Below are positions 1 to 9,795 of a stretch of DNA of 48,696 nt, one piece after another; position 1 is the stretch's first letter; each line of letters starts with the position of its first letter. The DNA comes from Gemmatimonadota bacterium. GTDB taxonomy: Bacteria; Gemmatimonadota; Gemmatimonadetes; Gemmatimonadales; Gemmatimonadaceae. Position numbers and translations under genes: made by a program. The notes under the pieces were generated by a model. The model saw nothing but the letters and a program-made list of their open reading frames with translations. It did not search any database and was not told the origin of the DNA. The stretch covers positions 1 through 48,696 of the forward strand of contig QHVE01000025.1 of the NCBI GenBank assembly GCA_003223455.1, given 5' to 3'.

Positions 1-1
1 C

Positions 2-811
2 GTGCGTCATCTCGGCCGTGTAACCCTCGCCGCGGGCGAGCGCATACGACTGCGGCTCCGCCGCCGCGCCGAGCGCCTCGGCGACTCGCGTCGGCAGTCC
101 CGCCGTCACCAGCGCGGACAGCTCCGTTTCGGAGATCTCGAACCGCTGCGCGCGCTCGAGGATCCACGCTTCGACGACGGCGGAGTCCAGCGTGCGCGCG
201 GCTTCGAGCACGTCCTCGGCGCGGACCGGCGCGCCGGCGGCCACGCGTACGCTGCGAGTGGCGAGTGCCTGGGCGCGAAGCGCCGCGCGGGCGGCGCTCG
301 GCAACGAGGCCGGCGTCGCGACCTCGCGATAGCGCGCCACGCGCACGCTCGCCCCGCCGCCGGCCGAGATGCCCTCGACGTCGAGCCAGTCTCCATCGGC
401 GCTCATGACGAGCAATCCGGAAGTCGACGACGGCACGCCGGCGCAGCTTCCACTGGATCGGACGAACAGCCGCCGGCCGTCGCGCGACCAGCGCGCACTG
501 CGCACCCCGGTGCAGCGCGCGGCGTCGATCGCGTGGGAGCGGCCGGTGGCGTCCAGCTTCTCGCGCCCGACGATCCTGCCACCCTGCAGCGTGAGCACGT
601 CGGCCACGTCGACGCTCGCCGTCGGCGTGATGCATACGACGAGGGGCGCCGCATCGGCGCGCGCCTCGACGAGATCCGCCGACCAGCAGCCGAGCCATGC
701 CTGGAGGCCGGCCCCGTAGACAGCCGCCTGCCCTGCCGCTTCCGGAGCGCTCGCGGCGAGCAGCGCCGCGGCGAGTGCGACAGCTCGTGCTCTTCCCGTG
801 GTTCGGAGCAT
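2..811 (-). CDS. exported protein of unknown function, 3' end beyond the window
   Basis: I do not recognise this family. The reading frame runs from an ATG at 809-811 leftward off the window edge, giving 270 codons without a stop. A strong Shine-Dalgarno (GGAGGTGG) sits just upstream of the ATG, and the product starts with a typical Sec signal peptide (basic MLRTTGRAR, an Ala/Leu core, cleavage near EAAGQA). The mature part has two spaced cysteine pairs (GCW...VCIT and RCTG...SCAG), a repeating 'RW-S-DGRRLFVRS' type beta pattern and an acidic/alanine helical stretch near the visible end. It is divergent from nhaA, with about 200 bases between them. It is probably periplasmic or surface exposed; no catalytic motif is visible. 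Confidence 0.75.
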   Translation of the reverse strand, partial: MLRTTGRARAVALAAALLAASAPEAAGQAAVYGAGLQAWLGCWSADLVEARADAAPLVVCITPTASVDVADVLTLQGGRIVGREKLDATGRSHAIDAARCTGVRSARWSRDGRRLFVRSSGSCAGVPSSTSGLLVMSADGDWLDVEGISAGGGASVRVARYREVATPASLPSAARAALRAQALATRSVRVAAGAPVRAEDVLEAARTLDSAVVEAWILERAQRFEISETELSALVTAGLPTRVAEALGAAAEPQSYALARGEGYTAEMTH

Positions 812-940
812 GTTCCACCTCCTGCATTCGGCGCAACGGCGCGGAGTCGATCACGCCACGGTCATCGCTCAGTACCCTGTCTGGGCGATCGGGGTTCGGC
901 CGCGAGGATCTCGCGCTCGTCCTCACTATGCGGTGCGGAC

Positions 941-1018
941 GGGGAAACCGGTACCGTGAGATGGTCAATGAACCATCACGGGGGTTGATTCCCCGACGGC
1001 GTCTGACCGGAGCAGATC
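941..1018 (+). promoter_or_regulatory. structured 5' leader of nhaA, candidate cation-sensing riboswitch
   Basis: Directly visible pairings are: GGGGAA (941-946) with TTCCCC (989-994). Enclosed by this is a hairpin of CCGT/ACGG (954-957 with 978-981), a two-base bulge GA, and GATGGT/ACCATC (960-965 with 972-977) around a six-base loop. CCGG (948-951) can also pair with CCGG (1007-1010), which overlaps the GGAG ribosome binding site of nhaA and would form a pseudoknot. Shine-Dalgarno sequestration in front of a Na+/H+ antiporter gene resembles the nhaA-I/nhaA-II leader RNAs reported as Li+-responsive riboswitches. I could not compare it with their consensus, so class membership is inference. 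Confidence 0.5.
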
Positions 1019-2374
1019 GTGAACGTCCATTCCCAGCTCACCCCGATCGAACGTCTGACGATGCCCATGCGGCGCTGGCTGCATGCCGCGCCGTCGGGCG
1101 GGCTCGTGCTGCTCGCATGCGCCGCGATCGCCATGGTGTGGGCGAACTCTCCGGCGTCGCACTCCTATCACGTGCTCTGGGAGACGCCGATCACGCTCGG
1201 CGTCGGCGGCTGGCACGCGGCGCTGAGCGTGCACGCGATCGTGAATGACGGACTCATGGCCGTCTTCTTCTTCCTCGTCGGACTCGAGATCAAGCGCGAA
1301 GTCCTGGTCGGCGAGCTGGCGAGCGTGCGACAGGCGGCGCTGCCGGTGGCGGCCGCGCTGGGCGGAATGCTCGTGCCGGCGCTGGTCTTTCTCGCGTTCA
1401 ACACGGGCGGACCGACGGCGCGCGGGTGGGGGATCCCGATGGCGACGGACATCGCGTTCGCGCTCGGCGTGCTCGCGCTGCTCGGGGACAGATTCCCGCC
1501 GGCGCTGCGCGTCTTCCTCTCCGCGCTCGCGATCGCCGACGACCTCGGCGCGGTGCTGGTGATCGCGCTGTTCTACACGGCGGCGGTCTCGTGGAGCGCG
1601 CTCGCGGCCGCGGCAGGCCTCCTCGTGCTGTCGCTCGCCGCCAACGCGATCGGCGTGCGGGCGGCGTGGGCGTACGCGTTGATCGGCCTCGCGCTGTGGG
1701 CCGCGGTGCTCCTGTCCGGTGTGCACGCGACGGTCGCCGGCGTGCTGCTGGCGATGACGATCCCATCGCGCACCGTGATCGACGAGCGCGCACTGCTCGA
1801 GGGCGCGCACACCGCGCTGCGCGAGTTCGATCTCGCCTCCCACCCGGAGATCGTGATGCTGTCGAACCGCGGGCACCAGCAGGCTCTGCGCCGATTGGAA
1901 GTGCTGTCCGAGAAGGCGCTCCCGCCGCTCGCGAGGCTGGAGCACGGGCTGCACGGGATCGTGGCGTTCGGCATCATGCCGCTGTTCGCGCTCGCCAACG
2001 CCGGCGTCGATCTGCGAGGTGGCACCGCGGCGATCACGAGCACGATCGGCCTCGGCATCATCCTCGGCCTCGTGCTCGGCAAGCCGATCGGCATCACGCT
2101 CGCGTCATGGGTGGCCGTTCGTTCCGGCCTCGCGTCGCTTCCGGCGGGGATCGGCTGGCGCACGCTGACCGGCGCCGCCGCGCTGGGCGGGATCGGCTTC
2201 ACGATGTCGCTGTTCATCGCGTCGCTGGCGTTCGGCGGCTCCGCCGATGCGCTGACGTCGGCGAAGCTGGGAGTACTCGTGGCGTCGCTGATCGCCGGCA
2301 TCGCGGGGTGGGCGACGCTCCGATACGGGGCCGCGCGCGCGCCGCTGACTGCGCCGCCGCGCAAGGCGGGCTAA
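1019..2374 (+). CDS. nhaA: NhaA family Na+/H+ antiporter
   Basis: Inner-membrane electrogenic antiporter that exports Na+ (or Li+) in exchange for protons, used in salt and alkaline-pH tolerance. The 451-residue product is close to the usual family length of about 390-450 and has about a dozen hydrophobic segments. The diagnostic motifs are present: MATDIAFALG with Asp144, and the paired aspartates D174-D175 in AIADDLGAV that form the ion-binding site. I chose the GTG at 1019 because GGAG lies six bases upstream; this same site can be covered by the leader RNA pseudoknot. The stop codon TAA overlaps the stop codon of the convergent lhr gene (CTAA shared), so the two genes have no intergenic space. 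Confidence 0.95.
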   Translation: MNVHSQLTPIERLTMPMRRWLHAAPSGGLVLLACAAIAMVWANSPASHSYHVLWETPITLGVGGWHAALSVHAIVNDGLMAVFFFLVGLEIKREVLVGELASVRQAALPVAAALGGMLVPALVFLAFNTGGPTARGWGIPMATDIAFALGVLALLGDRFPPALRVFLSALAIADDLGAVLVIALFYTAAVSWSALAAAAGLLVLSLAANAIGVRAAWAYALIGLALWAAVLLSGVHATVAGVLLAMTIPSRTVIDERALLEGAHTALREFDLASHPEIVMLSNRGHQQALRRLEVLSEKALPPLARLEHGLHGIVAFGIMPLFALANAGVDLRGGTAAITSTIGLGIILGLVLGKPIGITLASWVAVRSGLASLPAGIGWRTLTGAAALGGIGFTMSLFIASLAFGGSADALTSAKLGVLVASLIAGIAGWATLRYGAARAPLTAPPRKAG

Positions 2375-5300
2375 CGCAGCCCCGCGTACCAGCGCAGCCC
2401 CGTCCCCATCCCCTTGAATCCGACGTCGCGCAGCGCCTGCGCGTAGCGCGAGCCAGCGGCGCGCTCGCCGTCGATCGACTCCACGACGACGTCCTTCCGC
2501 CGTGACATTCCCTGGCGCGCCGACAGCCGTTCGACGAGCACTCGCGCCGCCGTCGCCACGTCGGCGGGCAGGAAGCCCTCGGCGACGCGGAGCTTGCTGC
2601 CTCGACCTTCAGCCACGAGGACGATGCGGCCAGCGCGCGTGACGAGCAGTGCGCCCGCGCCGCGCGGACGGCCCAACGGATCGGATTCGACACCCGCCGC
2701 GAGCGGCAGCGCGTACACGTTCGCGGGATCGGAGACGGACATCACGACCGTCTCGTCGAGGTTCTCTGGTAGGGGCGCGCGCAGTAGCTCCACCGCTTCG
2801 GGCAGCGCGAACTGGGCGCCGGCGAGACCGGCGACGAAGTAGCCGCGCTGCACCTCGCCGCGAAACTCGAGTCGCTTGAGCTCGTGGTAGATCTCGCGCC
2901 AGCCGACGGCGGGATGCTCGCGGCGCCACCAGTCGCGCGACACGATGCCATAGCGGGCGAGCCACTGGCGCGCGACACGTTCGGCGAGCGTCTGCTCGTC
3001 GGCCTCCGCGCCGAGTGTGCCGAGCGTGTGCACGAGCGACCAGCGGCCACCCCACGCCGAGGGCTCCTCACGGTCGGGGCGCTTCCACTTGGCGATGCGG
3101 CGCGGGTTGATGCGTCGCTGGACGATCGGGCGGCTCTCCGACGGCGTGAAGCCCGCGGGGAGCCAGCGCGTCGGATCGGGCTCGTTCGGGCGCTTGATCG
3201 GGAAGCGCGGGCGCCAGCGCAGTACGTCGCGCAGCGCCTCCACGGTATCGTTCGTCACGAGCCCGCCGGCGACGAGCTCGCGCAGCGCGTCGCGCGTGCT
3301 CTGGGGTGAAAGCCCGGTCGCCGCCGAGACATCGGCCGTGAACGACGCGCCCTGCGAGCGAAGCACGTCCCGTACGCTGCGCGCGTTGTCGGAGAGCAGC
3401 GATTCGGCGATCGGCTGGCGAAGCCAGAGACGTCCGGTGCCGCGCTCGAAGAACCGGATGCGCCCCATGGCGTGCGACGGTGCGACGCCGACCTCGTCGA
3501 CGCGCGGCTCGGCGGCCCAGACGAGCGCACCCGACGCGGCGAGACGGGCGAGCGAGCTCGCGTCGTAGCGCTCGATGCGCGACGGCAGGTAGTCGCGCTC
3601 CCAGCCGTCGGCGGGACGGGCGAGACCGTAGAGCTGCGACATCACCGTCGCGGTGCCTTCGTAGCCGGTGACGCGATCGTCCGGAGCGAGATGCTGCCAG
3701 CGCTGCTCGAGGCGGGCGAAGGCGGCGAGCGGCACCGCCTCGATCTGCTTGCGCGCCTGAGCGAGCTCGCGCCGGCGCGCCTGCTCGAGCAGGCGGCGCG
3801 CGCACCACCGTGTCGTGGAGCGGTCGCCACCGAAGACGCCGCGCACGAGCACCTGCTTCTGCTCCCACTCGTCGAACCGGCGCTCGATCCAGCGCGGCTC
3901 GAAGTCGTAGCGCGCGCGGACGTCGTCGACGGACACCGGACCGGCGAGCGCGACGAACCGCGACAGCACCTCGCGCCGCGCGGCCTTCTCGGTGAGCACG
4001 GGTTCGACGGCCGCGTCAGGCGCGACGCCCGGGCCGAAGGCGGCGACGTAGCGGGCGGCGTCGTCCATGAGAATCCAGCGGTCCTGCGGCCCACTCGGTG
4101 TCGGGATGCGCGCCGCGATCAGTCGGCCGCCGTCCAGCAGCGTGGCGAGCGGATCACCGCGACGCCACTCGGTGGAAGGCGCGACGCGCTCGGCGAGCTC
4201 GGCGCGCGTGAGGTCGCCGGCACGATCGACGAGCACCGCGAGCTCCTCGGCGTCGCGGGCCTGGCGGCCGGGCGCGGTGCCGCGGCGGCGCGCGAGGAGC
4301 TCGTGCAGCACAGCGAGCGTGGCGTCGTCGGCGCCCTCGCCCCCCATCAGCTCGTCGAGGAGGGCGCGGTCGAGCGAGAGCAGTGCGGCACGCTGCTCGG
4401 CGCGCGGCGTGTCGTCGCCGTACATGTGATCGATCACGAAGCCGAACTGCAGCGACGCGGCGAAGGGCGACGGGATCTCGGTCGGGGCGACGTGAATGCC
4501 GATCTCGCCCGACGCGATGCGTCCGAGCACGTCGCGCAGCGCGGGCATGTCGAACGCGTCCTGCAGCACGTCGCGATAGGTCTCGACGACGATCGGGAAC
4601 GACGGGTATTCGCTCACCGCCTGGAGCAGATCGAGCGCCTTGAGCCGCTGCAGCCAGAGCGGCATGCGGCGCTTCGCGCTGCCACGAGGCAGGAGCAGCG
4701 CGCGGGCGGCGTTCATGCGGAATCGTGCGCCGAACAGCGACGACTGCCCGACTTCCTCGAGGACGAGCCGCTCGGCCTCCTCGGCGCCGAGCGAGCGGAA
4801 GACGTCCGTGGGCGGCGCGGCGCCGAGATCGGGGAGGCGGAGCATGAGGCCGTCGTCGGTGGTCTGCACCTGGACCTCGACGCCGAGCCGCTCGCGCATG
4901 CGCCGGCCGATCGCCATCCCCCACGGGGCGTTGACGCGTCCGCCGAACGGCGCGTGGAGCACCATGCGCACGGAGCCGACCTCGTCGCGAAAGTGCTCGA
5001 GGACGAGGCGCTTGTCGTCGGGGACGTAGCGCGTGATCGCGCGCTGCGACTGGACGTACTCGACGAGCGACCGCGTGGTCGGTTCGTCGGCGCCGTACTT
5101 CTGCTGGATCGTTGCGAGGTCGGCGAGGGTGCGCGCGTCGTCGAGCTCGCGGCGCAGCTCACCGACGCGCGCCGTGAGGTGCGACGAGCGCGCCATGAAC
5201 TCCCCGTGCCAGAAGGGCATGCGCGCCGGCGCGCCGGGCGCGGGAACGACGATGACGCGATCGTGCTCGATGGCGCGGATGCGCCAGGTCGACGAGCCGA

Positions 5301-6886
5301 GCTGGAACGCATCGCCGACGCGGGACTCGTGGACGAACTCCTCGTCGAGCTCTCCGAGTCGTGTCTTGTCGGCGAGGTTGACGGTGTAGAGGCCGCGGTC
5401 GGGGATCGTGCCGCCGGCGCATCGGCGTGAGCGCGTCCGTGGTGCGGTCCCACGAGATGCGGGCGTCGAGCTCCGAGGCGACGTCGCTCGGGTACTTGCC
5501 GGCGAGCATGGCGAGCGTCTCGTCGAAGGCCGCGCGGGTGAGAGTGTGGTACGGGTATGCCAGGCGCACGAAGTCGAACAGCTCCGTCGCGGTCCACTCC
5601 GGCGTGTCCGACGCGACACAGGCGACGATGAGCTGGGCGAGGACGTCGAGCGCATTGTGGACGACGCGTGTGGGCTCGACGTCGCCCTCGCGCATGGCGC
5701 CGACGATGGCGAGCTGCTCGAGCGCGTCGTCGCGGAAGGTCGGGACGAAGACGCCGCGGCTCGTCGCGGTGAGCGTGTGACCGGCGCGGCCGACGCGCTG
5801 GAGCGCCGCGGCGACGCGCTTCGGGCTCTGGAGCTGGAGCACGACGTCGACGGAGCCGACGTCGATCCCGAGCTCGAGCGAGCTCGTTGTGACGAGCGCG
5901 CGCAGCTCACCCGCCTTGAGGCGCTCCTCGAGCATGAAGCGCCGCTCGCGCGAGAGGGAGCCGTGGTACGGCTGGGCGATGTCCTCGGCGGCGAGCGTGT
6001 TGACGCGCGCGGCGATCTTCTCCGACTGCGCGCGATTGTTGACGAAGACGAGCGTCGTGCGCGCGTTCCGGATCTCGTGCAGCACGAGGGGCGCGACGGC
6101 GGTCCAGATCGTCCCGTCGACGTGCGCGAGGTCGTCGACCGGCGAGCGGATCTCGGTCTCCATCTTCTTCACGAGTCCGCAGTCTACGATTTCGACCGGG
6201 CGGAATCTGTCCGGCGATTCACAGCCGCCAAGGAAGCGCGCGATCTCGTCGAGCGGCTTCTGCGTCGCGGAGAGCCCGATGCGCTGTGGCGGATCGGGGG
6301 CGACGCGGCTGAGGCGCTCGAGGGTGAGCGCGAGGTGCGCACCGCGCTTGGTGCCGGCGACGGCGTGAATCTCGTCGACGATGACGGCACGGAGCGCGCT
6401 GAACATCGAGCGGCCGCGGACGCTCGTGAGCAGGATGTGGAGCGACTCCGGCGTCGTGATGAGGATGTGCGGCGTCTTGCGCAGCATGCGGGCGCGGGCG
6501 CTCGCCGGTGTGTCGCCGGTGCGAACGGCGACGCGAATCTCGGGGAACTTCTCGCCTGCCTTCTCGAACCGTTCCTTGAGTTGCGCGAGCGGGAGCTCGA
6601 GGTTGCGCTGGACGTCGTTGTTGAGCGCCTTGAGCGGGGAGACGTAGAGGAGATGGACGGCGTTGGCGAGTGGCGCCTGCAGGCCGTCGGTGATGAGCTG
6701 GTCGAGCTCGTAGAGGAACGCCGCGAGCGTCTTGCCCGTGCCGGTGGGAGCGAGGATGAGCGTGTCGGAGCCGGCGGCGATGGCGGGCCAACCGGCGCGT
6801 TGCGGGGCGCTCGGCGCACCGAGGGTTTCGGTGAACCAGGTGCGAACGATCGGATGGAAGGGCGCGAGGGCGTCGACTTCGGACAT
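2371..6886 (-). pseudogene. lhr: Lhr-type DEAD/DEAH superfamily 2 helicase, interrupted by a frameshift
   Basis: Large ATP-dependent helicase of the Lhr family, thought to act in DNA repair and nucleic acid remodelling. The first part (6886 down to about 5420, ~489 codons) has Walker A APTGTGKT near residues 46-53, the DEIH box, SAT motif, and a RecA2 domain ending in QRVGRAGH. The second part (about 5420 to 2371, ~1016 codons) continues with GGTIPDRGLY and the long winged-helix and C-terminal Lhr regions. Together they give about 1500 residues, the usual full length. The frame changes between PMR and AGGTIPDR in a GC-rich run at 5411-5422, consistent with one extra base or two missing. Nothing else looks decayed, so a sequencing error is quite possible. 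The start is the ATG at 6884-6886. Confidence 0.9.
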
Positions 6887-6887
6887 C

Positions 6888-6899
6888 CTAGAATTCTAG
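6888..6899 (-). promoter_or_regulatory. palindrome with possible -10 element abutting the lhr start codon
   Basis: CTAGAATTCTAG is a perfect 12-base palindrome starting one base upstream of the lhr ATG. Read on the minus strand it contains TAGAAT, a 5/6 match to the sigma70 -10 box, ending six bases before the ATG, which would give a leaderless transcript. No good -35 box is visible at 16-18 bases upstream. The palindrome could alternatively be an operator. Confidence 0.35.
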
Positions 6900-7046
6900 C
6901 GGGCTGCATCGAGCAATCCGCGGGTGTTTCGGTGGCGCCGTAGCTCAGCCATCCGATCTCCCATTCAATCGCGATGCCGGCCGACAGCGGCGTAAACCCT
7001 TGCCTTGCCCCGGATCGACAGCGTACCGACTGGACGTCCGCAGATC

Positions 7047-7135
7047 ATACAGCAATCGTTTGCTGCGTTTCACGCTGATACGCTGCATGATGTGAGTCGG
7101 ACATTACGGACTTTGCTGTATAATTGGCGTTAGGT
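7047..7135 (+). other. left-end attC-like half site with promoter-like TATAAT
   Basis: ATACAGCAA (7047-7055) and TTGCTGTAT (7113-7121) form a 9-bp inverted repeat with 57 bases between, followed by the consensus core GTTAGGT (7129-7135, fits GTTRRRY). This matches the L''/L'-R' half of an attC. The partner R'' core (RYYYAAC) is not present at the symmetric position (GACGTCC instead), so the site is degenerate or derived from an attI. TATAAT at 7119-7124 lies in the L' arm, 35 bases ahead of the first cassette gene and could serve as its -10 box, although no good -35 box is visible. Confidence 0.5.
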
Positions 7136-7158
7136 GGCCCTGACCAACAGAAATCGAC

Positions 7159-7527
7159 ATGGATAGCCTACCCGACGCTCTCTTCCGCGCCGCTCCGGAG
7201 ATCCGCTACGTGGCCCTGTACCGCCACGGGGAGCTGCAACTGGCTCAGCGCCCAGCGCTGCGCGACGCCAGCGCCACGGAATCGGATCGGTACGAGGAAC
7301 TCCTCGTCAACCCGGCGCTGCTGGTCCTCACTCGCCAGCGCGGTAGCATCGACTGTGGGGGCCTCGAGTACGTGCTTGTGCGCTATGGCCGGTTCTTCCA
7401 GCTCGTGCACCCCGTCGATGGCGGTCACGTCTCGGTGGCGATCGAGCCGGATGCCGACCTTCCCGCGCTCGTCGATACCGTGCGCGACGCGGCGCGGGCG
7501 TATGGCCTCCTCCCTGCGGCCACCTAA
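7159..7527 (+). CDS. cassette-borne 122-aa protein, roadblock/longin-like
   Basis: Sole gene of the first integron cassette. It starts 29 bases after the recombination core and its stop codon TAA lies inside the R'' core ACCTAAC of the following attC, a typical cassette arrangement. The product has no signal peptide or membrane segment. Visible blocks are RYVALYRHGELQL, LLVNPALLVLTRQRG, IDCGGLEYVLVRYG and a C-terminal helix PALVDTVRDAARAYG. The beta-hairpin/helix pattern with an IDxGG turn and a final amphipathic helix resembles small roadblock/LC7 or longin-fold sensors, but this is fold-level inference only. No clear Shine-Dalgarno is visible, so the ATG at 7159 is chosen by length and position. 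Confidence 0.75.
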   Translation: MDSLPDALFRAAPEIRYVALYRHGELQLAQRPALRDASATESDRYEELLVNPALLVLTRQRGSIDCGGLEYVLVRYGRFFQLVHPVDGGHVSVAIEPDADLPALVDTVRDAARAYGLLPAAT

Positions 7528-7620
7528 CGAACGCTGAAGCTGACAAAGCATCGCTATTGAATCGTGCGGCCTGGCCGCACCCTTGTTTGAATGCTTTGCA
7601 GCTTAGCTGGGGCGTTAGCC
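7522..7620 (+). other. attC recombination site (complete)
   Basis: R'' is ACCTAAC (7522-7528) and R' is GTTAGCC (7614-7620; one base off GTTRRRY). L'' (7533-7542) pairs with L' (7599-7607) except for one unpaired G at 7536, the extrahelical base expected in attC sites folded for integrase recognition. The stem continues with AAAGCAT/ATGCTTT (7545-7551 with 7591-7597), and the tip is a perfect 8-bp hairpin GTGCGGCC/GGCCGCAC (7564-7571 with 7573-7580). The 99-base length is within the usual 55-140 range. The orientation places gene 7159-7527 upstream and the MBL gene downstream. Confidence 0.9.
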
Positions 7621-7678
7621 CGACCAAAAGGATATGACCACCGACCGGCATGCCGCTCACCGCACATAAGGAACTCAG

Positions 7679-8699
7679 ATGACTCTCCACCTGCTCGTCG
7701 CCGCGGCGATTCTCGCGTGCGCCACGCTTCCGGCAGCCGCCCACGGCGGCGACCGCGCCGATGGGAACGCCCAAGCGCCAGCCGCGTCGCTGCGTCTGTC
7801 TGGACGCGGGGCGGCGATCGCAGGTGCGTGGCGGTCGGCGGCCGCGATGCCGCCGGGCGACACTTTGAAGGTCGTGCTGCTCGGCACCGGGGCCGGGCCA
7901 GCCGTGAACCTGCACCAGTATGGAGCGAGCATTCTCGTCGAGGTCGGAGGGCACGCTGCGACTCGCGCAGGCCGGCGTTCCGGTCGGCTCCATCACGCGT
8001 GTGTTCCTCACGCACCTGCACTCGGACCACGTGGTCCAACTGCCCGACCTGCTCCTGACCGGCTGGGCGGGTGGGACGCGCGCGGTGCCGCTCGAGGTTT
8101 GGGGACCCGTCGGCACGCGCGCCATGATGGCGCACCTTCAGGAAGCGTTCGCCTTCGATATCCAGATGCGCCGTGACATCGACGAGCACTTTCCGGCCGC
8201 CGGCATTACCGTCGTCAGCCACGAGGTGACGGCAGACACTGTCGTATTCTCCGAACACGGCGCGACGGTGACCGCGTTCGCCGTGGATCACGGGCCGGTG
8301 CAGCCCGCCTTCGGCTATCGCGTCGACTACGGGGGCCACTCGGTCGTGCTATCGGGCGATACGCGCGTCTCGGAGAATCTGGTACGCCACGCACAGGGCG
8401 TCGACGTACTCGTGCACGAGGTCGTCGATCCCCAGGCGATTCGAGATCGACCGGACCACCCAAGTGCAGCGATCATCGACGCGATCATCGCACACCATAC
8501 GACGCCGCAGCAGGCCGCCGAGCTGTTCCGGCGCGTCGCGCCCCGCCTGGCCGTCTACTCGCACGCACCCAATACTGAACGGATTCTCGCGCAGACCCGG
8601 ACGGCTTACGCTGGTCCGTTGGAGGGGGCAGAGGACCTTCTGACGATCTTCGTTGGCACGCAGATCAAGGTGGTGCATCATCCGCCCCTGCAACAATGA
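7679..8699 (+). pseudogene. exported MBL-fold metallohydrolase (RNase Z-like), disrupted by an out-of-frame deletion
   Basis: Gene of the second cassette. It begins with AAGGA at 7669-7673, an ATG at 7679 and a Sec signal peptide (MTLHLLVAAAILACATLPAAA). The N-terminal part ends in LLGTGAGPAVNLHQYGASILVEVGG; the frame then shifts near 7945-7952 to EGTLRLAQAGVPVGSITRVF. Homologues normally have about nine more residues (LLFDxGRG-like) between these blocks, so some 28 bases appear deleted. Downstream, the metal-binding HLHSDH motif, the FAVDHGP and SGDTR blocks and the IHEV-like LVHEVVD are intact to the stop at 8699. The family hydrolyses phosphodiester or ester bonds with a di-metal centre; substrate is unknown. 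The gene is probably inactive as written. Confidence 0.8.
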
Positions 8700-8783
8700 C
8701 GCGCTGCAACGTTCGTCCGTGTGGCCGCTCGCGGCGACGGTGCGCGCAGGTGCACTCGCGCGCCGGATTTCCTCGCGCCTGCG

Positions 8784-8820
8784 GGCTAATGAACGCTGCA
8801 CCTGACGGGCGATAGGCCGC
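8784..8820 (+). other. degenerate attC remnant (5' half)
   Basis: GGCTAAT followed by GAACGCTGCACCTGAC aligns with the 5' half of the complete attC at 7522 (18 of 22 bases match). It lies 84 bases after the MBL stop codon, where an attC is expected. No normal 3' half follows; GATAGGC (8811-8817) resembles a collapsed R' core (GTTAGGC), suggesting that the central stem was deleted. Confidence 0.55.
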
Positions 8821-8920
8821 CACACAGTTCAATCACCGACCGCTCACTTCGCCTCGTACGGTCCGCGGCCTCCGTCGAGATCTCATCGCCGCCGGAGCCC
8901 AACCCGCGCCAGGCGCGACA

Positions 8921-9766
8921 CTACTTTCGAAATAGGTCGTCGCCGCTCAACGATGGCGACGCTGGTACGAACGAGACCGCGCCATTCCATACGCGGTCTC
9001 GCGCGGGCCGGAAACGCTGCATCGCTTCCGCGCCGAACTGGGTCCTGTGGCACGCCATGGTCTGAACCGCCGCGTCGAGATCCGCCGGCGTAAACGGCAC
9101 CTTGACGGTAAAGTATTTCGCCTGAGGGAACAGCAGCGGCGGCTCGCCGCGCTGCGGATTGGCCAGTCGGAACATCTCGATCGGCAGATACATATAGAAC
9201 AAACGCTCGGGCATACCAGGTGCGCCGAACCGGAACAATTGCGTGGCGATGTTGCTGACGATCCGGTGGTCGGGGTGGCCGGTGCCGCCATCGGGGCCCC
9301 AGGTGACCACGACGTCGGGCTGTAGCCGCTCGATCTCCTTGGCGATGCGGTCGGTAAGGCGAGTCATCAAGCTGCGATCGCCCAGATAGTCGCCGAGTTT
9401 TCCGTCGGGAAATCCGAGAAGAATCGGATCGCGCGCGCCAAGAGTCGTCGCTGCGCAGCGAGCCTCATCGGCGCGAGCCGTCACGAGCGCGTCCCCCACG
9501 GGACCGGAGTCGGGGCGCTGGAGATACGTTTGCGTTCCGCTTCCGCCTGATCCGTCGGTCACGATAATCATCTGCACCTGTACGCCCTCTCGGGCGTAGC
9601 GCGCAAGCGCAGGCCCCGCCGCGGTTTCGTCGTCCGCATGTGCGAGGAGTAGGACGATCGTGCGCGGCCGATTCTGCGACGCAGCCGGAGTCGGAGGCAA
9701 CATCACGATTGCAACCGCTAGCGCGGCGAGAATGCTGCGTCGACGAGATATCATTGCATCGAACAT
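8921..9766 (-). CDS. exported PIG-L family (LmbE-like) zinc deacetylase
   Basis: Predicted N-deacetylase of the PIG-L/LmbE superfamily, which removes acetyl groups from GlcNAc-type or related amide substrates. The 281-residue product starts with an RR-containing signal (SRRRSILAALAVA, then PAASQ), so it is exported, perhaps by Tat. The zinc-binding AHADDE motif follows at the first beta strand, with DGSGG, WGPDGGTGHPDH and the distal HRTQFG block, all expected of the family. It lies between two attC remnants but in the opposite direction to the cassette array, which is unusual for cassette genes. The start at 9766 has only a weak GAG upstream; the internal ATG at 9754 is an alternative. Confidence 0.85.
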   Translation of the reverse strand: MFDAMISRRRSILAALAVAIVMLPPTPAASQNRPRTIVLLLAHADDETAAGPALARYAREGVQVQMIIVTDGSGGSGTQTYLQRPDSGPVGDALVTARADEARCAATTLGARDPILLGFPDGKLGDYLGDRSLMTRLTDRIAKEIERLQPDVVVTWGPDGGTGHPDHRIVSNIATQLFRFGAPGMPERLFYMYLPIEMFRLANPQRGEPPLLFPQAKYFTVKVPFTPADLDAAVQTMACHRTQFGAEAMQRFRPARDRVWNGAVSFVPASPSLSGDDLFRK

Positions 9767-9795
9767 TACGGAATGCTCGATGCAGTCGATAGACC

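Noticed and set aside
2-988. Long open reading frame on the plus strand over the first kilobase.
   Set aside because: It is the antisense shadow of the exported minus-strand protein, with arginine-rich, pattern-free translation typical of high-GC reverse frames.
3472-5430. 652-codon open frame on the plus strand.
   Set aside because: It is antisense to lhr, whose minus-strand product has family motifs throughout; the plus translation is low-complexity Arg/Ala/Glu.
6934-6950. tRNA-like 5' end: GGCGCCG followed by TAGCTCAGC near the left end of the cassette island.
   Set aside because: The acceptor and D-arm pattern is only about 16 bases; no D-loop, anticodon arm or T-arm follows, so it is chance or at most a tiny fragment.
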